Assembly: GCA_036392795.1 (NCBI GenBank)
Contig: DASVXH010000017.1
Coordinates: 1-64,000, forward strand
DNA length: 64,000 nt
Direction: 5' to 3'
Origin: JARIHD01 sp036392795
Lineage (GTDB): Bacteria; Patescibacteriota; Saccharimonadia; Saccharimonadales; UBA4665
Below are positions 59,653 through 64,000 of this stretch, in pieces. The notes under the pieces were generated by a model. The model ran no database searches and was not told where the DNA came from. It saw only the letters and a list, made by a program, of their open reading frames with translations. Position numbers and translations under genes: made by a program. Position 1 is the first letter of the stretch. Every line of letters begins with the position of its first letter.

Positions 59653-60549
59653 TTATTTTTGTTTCGCTGCGGCACGGAGCTTTGCACTCCTCGCTCGCGG
59701 ATTGAAAACGATTTCAGTATCGTCGCCAACGACCGGTTTTTTGGTAAGTAGCCGCAACGGCGCGTCGTATCGGTCCCCTGCTCTTTCGGCGAACGCCTGC
59801 TTGACCAAGCGATCCTCCAAACTATGGAAACTAATAATAGCAATACGGCCGCCAGGCGCCAGCAAATCTTCCATCCATAACGGCAAACTTTTGCGTAGTA
59901 GCTCAAGTTCGTCGTTCACGGCAATGCGAAGTGCTTGAAAGGTTCGCGTTGCCGGATGGACTTTGCTATATCCGGGCCAGGCTTTGGCAACGATTTCGGC
60001 AAGTTGGTGCGTGGTTGTGATCGGCCGATGCTCCACTATGAGTGACGCAATGTGTTTGGCCTTGGGCTCCTCTCCATAGCGCCTTAGGATATCCGCCAGC
60101 TCTTCGACCGAATAGGTATTAACCATAATTTCTGCCGTTAAACTTTGCGTTTGATCCATGCGCATATCCAGAGGCCCATCGCTTTTCAGCGAAAATCCAC
60201 GACTTGCCTGGTTAAGGTGCGGTGACGATACGCCAAGGTCTGCCAAAATAAGATCGAACGTCTTTCCCTGTGTGCGAAGCTGCTGGCTCGCCGTATAAAA
60301 ATCGGCGTGCCGGAGCATTACCTCCTGCCCTGCAAACCGCTTTTGCAATTCCCTAATCGCGTTCTGGTCGCGGTCTACGAGCACTGTACCGGTAGGATTG
60401 TTCGTTCTTTCCAGCACCGCCGCTGCGTGTCCGCCGTAACCGCCCGTTAGGTCGAGGTACGTATCCCCTGCCCTAGGGTCAAGCAACGCCAGAGTTTGCG
60501 TGAGCAACACTGGGATATGTAAATTATTTTGGTTTAATTCTTGGTGCAT
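59653..60549 (-). CDS. rsmH: 16S rRNA m4C1402 methyltransferase
   Basis: The 298-aa enzyme (MraW) N4-methylates C1402 in 16S rRNA. Motifs: TYLDLTGGYGGHAAAVLER (SAM motif I), ILADLGVSSPHLNQASRGFS, GPLDMRMDQTQ and ISFHSLEDRLVKQAF. Length and cluster position, just after mraZ on the minus strand, are standard. A 456-base gap separates it from mraZ, which is unusual. Confidence 0.96.
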   Translation of the reverse strand: MHQELNQNNLHIPVLLTQTLALLDPRAGDTYLDLTGGYGGHAAAVLERTNNPTGTVLVDRDQNAIRELQKRFAGQEVMLRHADFYTASQQLRTQGKTFDLILADLGVSSPHLNQASRGFSLKSDGPLDMRMDQTQSLTAEIMVNTYSVEELADILRRYGEEPKAKHIASLIVEHRPITTTHQLAEIVAKAWPGYSKVHPATRTFQALRIAVNDELELLRKSLPLWMEDLLAPGGRIAIISFHSLEDRLVKQAFAERAGDRYDAPLRLLTKKPVVGDDTEIVFNPRARSAKLRAAAKQK

Positions 60550-61005
60550 CTTGCTTGCTAGTGTATCTCATCTTCAATAATTTTTATATTCGACAAGATC
60601 ACTATTTTTATTTTGGTGATTTTTGTTTTGCAAGGTCACCTATCTAGCAATCAACTGTTTGTTTTTGTGGATATAGTTTTTGTTTTTGTTGTGACTGTCT
60701 GCCGGTAGGTAAAGAAGAAACTGTGAGTTAAAGGCTTTGAAAAAGTCTTAATGAACTTCTTAAACTGTGCAGACAATCGAAGTTGAGAGACTTATGTGTG
60801 AGGTGGAGTTTTGGGAGGTGTTTTTGAGAAAGGTGCTGCAGTTTTAAAGTGTTGCTGCCAAGCCACTTGTTGATTGCCAGATAGCTGAACTCGCTGGTTT
60901 CGCTATCTTATTTGCCAAATTGTTAAGGTGTTTGTACTAAATATTTCCGTCGGATCTTCTTCTACGTCTACTTCTTTTCTGCGAAGTTGCGAAAGATTAC
61001 TATGC
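60550..61005 (-). promoter_or_regulatory. 456-base leader-like gap between mraZ and rsmH
   Basis: No ORF of note. On the minus strand it is A/C-rich and weakly structured, with a GATAGC/GCTATC hairpin (around 60885-60910), an ATCAC/GTGAT hairpin (around 60600-60622) and a long-range GTCTGC/GCAGAC pairing (around 60698-60777). Two CACAGTTT copies occur. It may be a long untranslated leader. Confidence 0.4.
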
Positions 61006-61374
61006 TTACATTTTCTCTGCCGCCATAAGCCTCCAGTATTTGCCTACCCTTACAGCAACGATTTCTTTGTCGATTCCAGCATAGTCCAGTAAGTGTTGTT
61101 CAATACTTACGCGGCCTTGCTTTTCGTCACATACCCCTTCTGTTTTACCCATTCGGAAACGAACGTTAAGGTCGGCGATCTGCTCGTCCAGGATATTGCC
61201 CTGAAGTTGCGGTTCGACCAACTCGCTCCATACCGATTTTGGGTATAGATGGAGGTACTTTTGGAAACCTTGGGTTATAACTACTCCGCCTTGAAACTCG
61301 CCTCGAAGCTCAGCCGGTATAGTTAACCGACGCTTGTCGTCAAGCTTGCGTTGAAAGTAGTCTACCGTCGCCAT
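61006..61374 (-). CDS. mraZ: Transcriptional regulator MraZ
   Basis: The 122-aa protein has two AbrB-like SpoVT swapped-hairpin halves, with the DxKxR-type signatures DDKRRLTIPAELRGEF (residues about 12-27) and DEKQGRVSIEQHLLDYAGI (about 82-100). MraZ binds TGGG repeats upstream of its own gene to repress the cluster. Four such repeats lie at 61452-61499. The C-terminus (WRLMAAEKM) is slightly short. It opens the minus-strand wall operon. Confidence 0.95.
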   Translation of the reverse strand: MATVDYFQRKLDDKRRLTIPAELRGEFQGGVVITQGFQKYLHLYPKSVWSELVEPQLQGNILDEQIADLNVRFRMGKTEGVCDEKQGRVSIEQHLLDYAGIDKEIVAVRVGKYWRLMAAEKM

Positions 61375-61451
61375 TTAGTACTTAGTTTTAATTTGCAGTG
61401 GTTTTTTTATTTTTTTGTTTCGATGGGATTGCTTTGCTAGTTTTCTAGGGC

Positions 61452-61499
61452 TACCCACGATTACCCACTGACGTCATCATACTACCCACTATTACCCAC
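61452..61499 (-). promoter_or_regulatory. MraZ-box operator: four GTGGGTA repeats
   Basis: On the minus strand GTGGGTA occurs at 61493-61499, 61483-61489, 61462-61468 and 61452-61458, spaced 10, 21 and 10 bases, so all lie on one face of the helix. This matches known MraZ boxes (TGGG repeats at 10-base spacing). They lie 78-125 bases upstream of mraZ. Confidence 0.88.
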
Positions 61500-61522
61500 G
61501 CACAAGCCCCTTTTTAGTAAAA

Positions 61523-61545
61523 AAGTGGTGTTTCGCACACCACTT
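61523..61545 (-). terminator. Terminator of the small membrane-protein gene
   Basis: AAGTGGTGT and ACACCACTT form a perfect 9-bp stem around a 5-base loop; on the minus strand six T residues follow. It shields the mraZ promoter from read-through. Confidence 0.85.
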
Positions 61546-61581
61546 ATCCACAGTTCTGCTTTTGTGGAAGATTTATCCACA
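61544..61581 (+). promoter_or_regulatory. Two perfect DnaA boxes
   Basis: TTATCCACA occurs at 61544-61552 and 61573-61581 in the same orientation, 29 bases apart. A TTTGTGGAA half-match lies between them. They sit between the MraZ boxes and the small membrane-protein gene. Confidence 0.65.
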
Positions 61582-61642
61582 CATGTAGCGTCGCCTTCAT
61601 GGCATTGGACACTATTGTAATATTTTTTACACACCCTCCAGC

Positions 61643-61906
61643 CTATTGTGGACCGGCAATTCGCGCCATACGGGCAATTCCATACATAGAGTGGGCATGC
61701 GCTGGATGTTCGTGATGCATATAGGTGCCGATCCAGCCCCATCCCTGTGCATAAACTTGCTGCATTAAACCACGAAATCGACTATCCAGGGCAAGTACGC
61801 AAAAGAACATACTGCCGACAACCACTAAGACACTTATGCGATGCCGCAAAATTTGCTCAACGCGTTGGTGTATGGTTTTGTAATGTTTGCTATTTTTATT
61901 TTTCAT
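61643..61906 (-). CDS. Small single-pass membrane protein, 87 aa
   Basis: The protein has a basic N-terminus, one helix (about residues 25-43, ISVLVVVGSMFFCVLAL) and a His/Met/Ala-rich external tail (GTYMHHEHPAHAHSMYG) that could bind metal such as copper. The start at 61906 is preferred to an ORF start at 61930, because the promoter TTGACA-17-TATTGT (61949-61921) lies just upstream. It has its own terminator. Function unknown. Confidence 0.6.
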   Translation of the reverse strand: MKNKNSKHYKTIHQRVEQILRHRISVLVVVGSMFFCVLALDSRFRGLMQQVYAQGWGWIGTYMHHEHPAHAHSMYGIARMARIAGPQ

Positions 61907-61920
61907 GATTAGACAATAGT

Positions 61921-61949
61921 ACAATAACAAAACATAATCATTTTGTCAA
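61921..61949 (-). promoter_or_regulatory. Sigma-70 promoter of the small membrane-protein gene
   Basis: On the minus strand TTGACA (61949-61944), 17 bases, TATTGT (61926-61921), 14 bases before the ATG at 61906. Confidence 0.7.
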
Positions 61950-62048
61950 TTTTGTGCTAAAATATATGCCAGAGTCCAGTTTTAAGCCGGAATTTCATAG
62001 TAGACTTAGCGTAAAGGGCGGCGCACCGTGAAAGCACCGAAATAGCGA

Positions 62049-63038
62049 TCACAGAAATCCCAGAATTCCCTGCAGCAGAGCGTTTGCATCGTGCCGGATG
62101 AACGATCGATGGTGCGCCAAGGGATCGGCGATGGCAGTTTTGGCGCGATCCGAGGCAATCAATGGTACGCCAACCGCCTTGTAGTGCTTGCCTACAAACT
62201 GTTTTTGGTTTGTTTTTACAAGCAACTCACCTTCTTTGGCATATTTTTCAAAAAGTTGTGCATCTGGGGTGGCCGTGTTGTATAGCACATAGTCGATAAA
62301 CGGTGCACCGACAAATCGTTCGATTTCGGCGGCATGATCGGCCACCGAAAAACCACTGGTTTGCCCCGGTTTTTCGACCAGATTCGAGATATAAATCTTG
62401 GCGGCCCGCGAGGCCATTAGCGCCTCGGCAACACCTTCTACGATCAGCAACGGTCCTAGAGATGTATAGAGGTCTCCCGGCGCGATAACAATAGCCTGGG
62501 CCTCTTCAAGGGCCTGACGGGCGGCAGGATTCAGGCCGCCTTTTGGATGGAGATGCAGCGTGGGCAAACCCTTATCCTTTACAAAATGCATGATATCGAT
62601 ACGGCCCTCGCCATGAACGGCAGTGCCATCCTGCCACGAAATGGCAAGGCGTACATTATCCAGCGTTATGGGTAGCACCTGTCCTTTTATCCGCAATATA
62701 TCGCTCGCCATTCGCACCGCTTCACCAAAATTATTGGTCTTTTTTTGAACCGCACTCAGAAAAAGATTGCCAAACGAGTGGCCTTTAAGCGAACCTTCAT
62801 CAAACCGATAATTAAAAAGCTCACGTAGTTCCTGTGGTGCTTCGCTGAGCGCAACCAGACACTGGCGTGCATCACCTGGCGGCAGCACACCTAATTCATC
62901 CCGCAAAACACCGGTCGACCCGCCATCATCGGCCATATTTACCAATGCTGTAATATCAGAAATGTGATCGCGGAGCGCCGAAAGTACCGTAAAACTTCCC
63001 GTTCCACCGCCAATTACAACCAGTTTGGTGGGTTTCAT
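62049..63038 (-). CDS. yvcK: YvcK/CofD-like gluconeogenesis and wall-growth factor
   Basis: The 329-aa protein starts MKPTKLVVIGGGTGSFTVL, with the nucleotide-binding GGGTG, ADDGGSTGVLRDELGVLPPGDARQCLVAL and SFGNLFLSA motifs of the YvcK family. YvcK binds UDP-sugars and adjusts flux into peptidoglycan precursors in Gram-positive bacteria. The start at 63038 is the conserved one; the ORF extends 18 codons further. It lies just upstream of the wall cluster. Confidence 0.92.
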   Translation of the reverse strand: MKPTKLVVIGGGTGSFTVLSALRDHISDITALVNMADDGGSTGVLRDELGVLPPGDARQCLVALSEAPQELRELFNYRFDEGSLKGHSFGNLFLSAVQKKTNNFGEAVRMASDILRIKGQVLPITLDNVRLAISWQDGTAVHGEGRIDIMHFVKDKGLPTLHLHPKGGLNPAARQALEEAQAIVIAPGDLYTSLGPLLIVEGVAEALMASRAAKIYISNLVEKPGQTSGFSVADHAAEIERFVGAPFIDYVLYNTATPDAQLFEKYAKEGELLVKTNQKQFVGKHYKAVGVPLIASDRAKTAIADPLAHHRSFIRHDANALLQGILGFL

Positions 63039-63113
63039 GACTCCAGCATAACACCAATTGACGCCGGGACCGTGTTGTAATAGATTAAGCACAAGTTAAC
63101 AAAGAGGAACGGT

Positions 63114-63626
63114 ATGAGGAAATTTATGAGGCCGCTGGCTGGGGTTGGCGTGGCAGGCACACTCATGTTTATTGGATTTGAAAATGGTTTTTTTGCGAAC
63201 GATGTCGATCATGAAAAGTTCGCAAACAACCTTACCACCCAGACCGACTCATATTTCAGTGGCAACGGTTTTGATACTACCAAATTTATCACGCCCGACC
63301 ACGACATAGTCAGCCCGCGGAGCGTCTCTAACGGCAGCGTCGATCATATCATAACTTCGGTCCAAGGGCGCGCTGGGTGGGAAGATGCTACTCCCCGTCA
63401 GAAAGAAATCGCCGCCTGCGGTACACTTGCAGTAACTCTGGCCTTTCATAATCAGCCACTGGGCGACAATATTAAAAATGCCTATAACGCACCAGCGACC
63501 CCAGAAAACCCACATAGTGACGAATTGGGCGCCAAAGCCTGCACCGATCGTCTGGCCCAGCTGGTGACTGACCAAATTATAAATAAGATTTACTATGTAG
63601 AAGTGGTTGCAAGGGATACGGACTAA
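63114..63626 (+). CDS. Secreted or membrane-anchored hypothetical protein, 170 aa
   Basis: The N-terminus (MRKFMRPLAGVGVAGTLMFI) is a signal peptide or membrane anchor; no lipobox. The mature part is polar, with two Cys residues (AACGTLAV, AKACTDRL) that could form a disulfide. A clear AGAGGAA ribosome-binding site precedes the ATG. It is divergent from yvcK with a 75-base shared promoter region. No family recognised. Confidence 0.65.
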   Translation: MRKFMRPLAGVGVAGTLMFIGFENGFFANDVDHEKFANNLTTQTDSYFSGNGFDTTKFITPDHDIVSPRSVSNGSVDHIITSVQGRAGWEDATPRQKEIAACGTLAVTLAFHNQPLGDNIKNAYNAPATPENPHSDELGAKACTDRLAQLVTDQIINKIYYVEVVARDTD

Positions 63627-63659
63627 CGGACCAATCGGTTTTTTGCTATTATATAAGTA

Positions 63660-64000
63660 ATGCCGCGAGCGAAGCGAATTCACCAGCTTCCTGCAGCCGA
63701 CCGACCTCGGGAAAAATTACATAAAAAAGGCGCACGAGCGTTATCAGACTTCGAATTACTCGAAGTTATTATAGGCAAAGGCGCGCCGGGGACGGACGTA
63801 GGCACAATCGCCCGCCACGTCCAAAAACTTATGGCCAAGGGCGACGCCAATCTGCAGTTTGACTCGTTAAGTGAAATCAAAGGCATTAGCACCGCGACAG
63901 CCGGTAAAGTTTTAGCATCCCTGGAATTGGCGCGACGGTATCTTATAAAAGATGCTGAACCGCTCCTAGGCGTTGGCGATATTATTGCCCGTCTGGATGA
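63660..64000 (+). CDS. radC: RadC/UPF0758 family protein, N-terminal part
   Basis: Cut by the right window edge. The visible 113 residues read IHQLPAADRPREKLHKKGAR then LSDFELLEVIIGKGAPGTDV and the helix-hairpin-helix LSEIKGISTATAGKVLASLE, as in RadC. The JAB metallopeptidase-like half lies outside. TATTAT (63648-63653) is six bases before the ATG, so the mRNA is probably leaderless. The exact role of RadC is unsettled; links to competence and repair are reported. Confidence 0.9.
   Translation, partial: MPRAKRIHQLPAADRPREKLHKKGARALSDFELLEVIIGKGAPGTDVGTIARHVQKLMAKGDANLQFDSLSEIKGISTATAGKVLASLELARRYLIKDAEPLLGVGDIIARLD

Noticed and set aside
1..64000. CRISPR arrays, transposases or phage genes
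   Set aside because: No regularly spaced short repeats, transposase motifs or phage structural genes were found. The only repeats of note are the three in the island and the operator sites.
1..64000. Recoded TGA (as in Gracilibacteria/SR1)
   Set aside because: Several well-defined genes end at TGA at the expected length (for example pth), and no gene needs TGA read-through.

Overview
The window is a compact bacterial chromosome segment of moderate GC content, with short intergenic gaps, many overlapping or nearly abutting genes and the standard genetic code (TGA ends pth and other genes). Several traits point to Candidatus Saccharibacteria (TM7) or a close Patescibacteria/CPR relative: the reduced mra/fts cluster, DUF3048 and sortase surface proteins with long disordered cytoplasmic tails, a sigma-region-4/HARE-HTH protein, many hypothetical genes, and -10 boxes that lie 6-10 nt from the start codon and so imply leaderless mRNAs. 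The lineage is an inference; there is no rRNA in the window.

Layout. 1-3.4 kb: end of an NRAMP metal transporter, an unknown gene and a MacB/LolD-like ABC exporter (ATPase plus permease). 3.5-10.5 kb: tRNA-Ser(GGA), pyrH, xthA, a MutT/MTH1-MazG fusion for nucleotide-pool cleaning, a NAD(P)HX-dehydratase-like protein and tRNA-Leu(CAA). 10.5-28 kb: surface and signalling genes (sortase, PEGA protein, DUF3048 protein, histidine kinase and receiver), with gltX, an M3 peptidase, a umuD-like/umuC pair, an O-methyltransferase, rlmH and a beta-helix surface protein. 28-34 kb: an AlkZ-like winged-helix protein, then a more A/T-rich accessory island ending at tRNA-Glu(CTC). The island holds an HD hydrolase, a methyltransferase, a Fic protein with three operator-like palindromes, an unknown gene and a Ham1-like NTP pyrophosphatase. 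Three diverged copies of a peptide-coding repeat sit at its gene boundaries. 34-44 kb: TrmB-type regulator, HD-like protein, a second histidine kinase and receiver, an RsuA-type pseudouridine synthase, der and pth. 43.5-43.95 kb: a candidate structured non-coding RNA of about 410 nt on the minus strand, with a consensus promoter and a 17-bp terminator stem. 44-52 kb: dprA, topA, the sigma4-HARE protein and two unknown proteins that look like tandem winged helices.

52.8-61.4 kb (minus strand): the division and wall cluster mraZ-rsmH-(20-aa ORF)-ftsL-ftsI-mraY-ftsW-murG-ftsQ. It has no murC-F, ddl, ftsA or ftsZ. Four MraZ boxes lie upstream of mraZ and two perfect DnaA boxes just beyond them. 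61.6-64 kb: a small membrane protein, yvcK, a secreted unknown protein and the start of radC.

The main functional groups are cell-wall synthesis and division, DNA/nucleotide maintenance (xthA, MTH1-MazG, umuDC, Ham1, dprA, topA, radC, AlkZ-like), two histidine-kinase circuits whose receivers lack DNA-binding output domains, and the cassette-like island next to tRNA-Glu.
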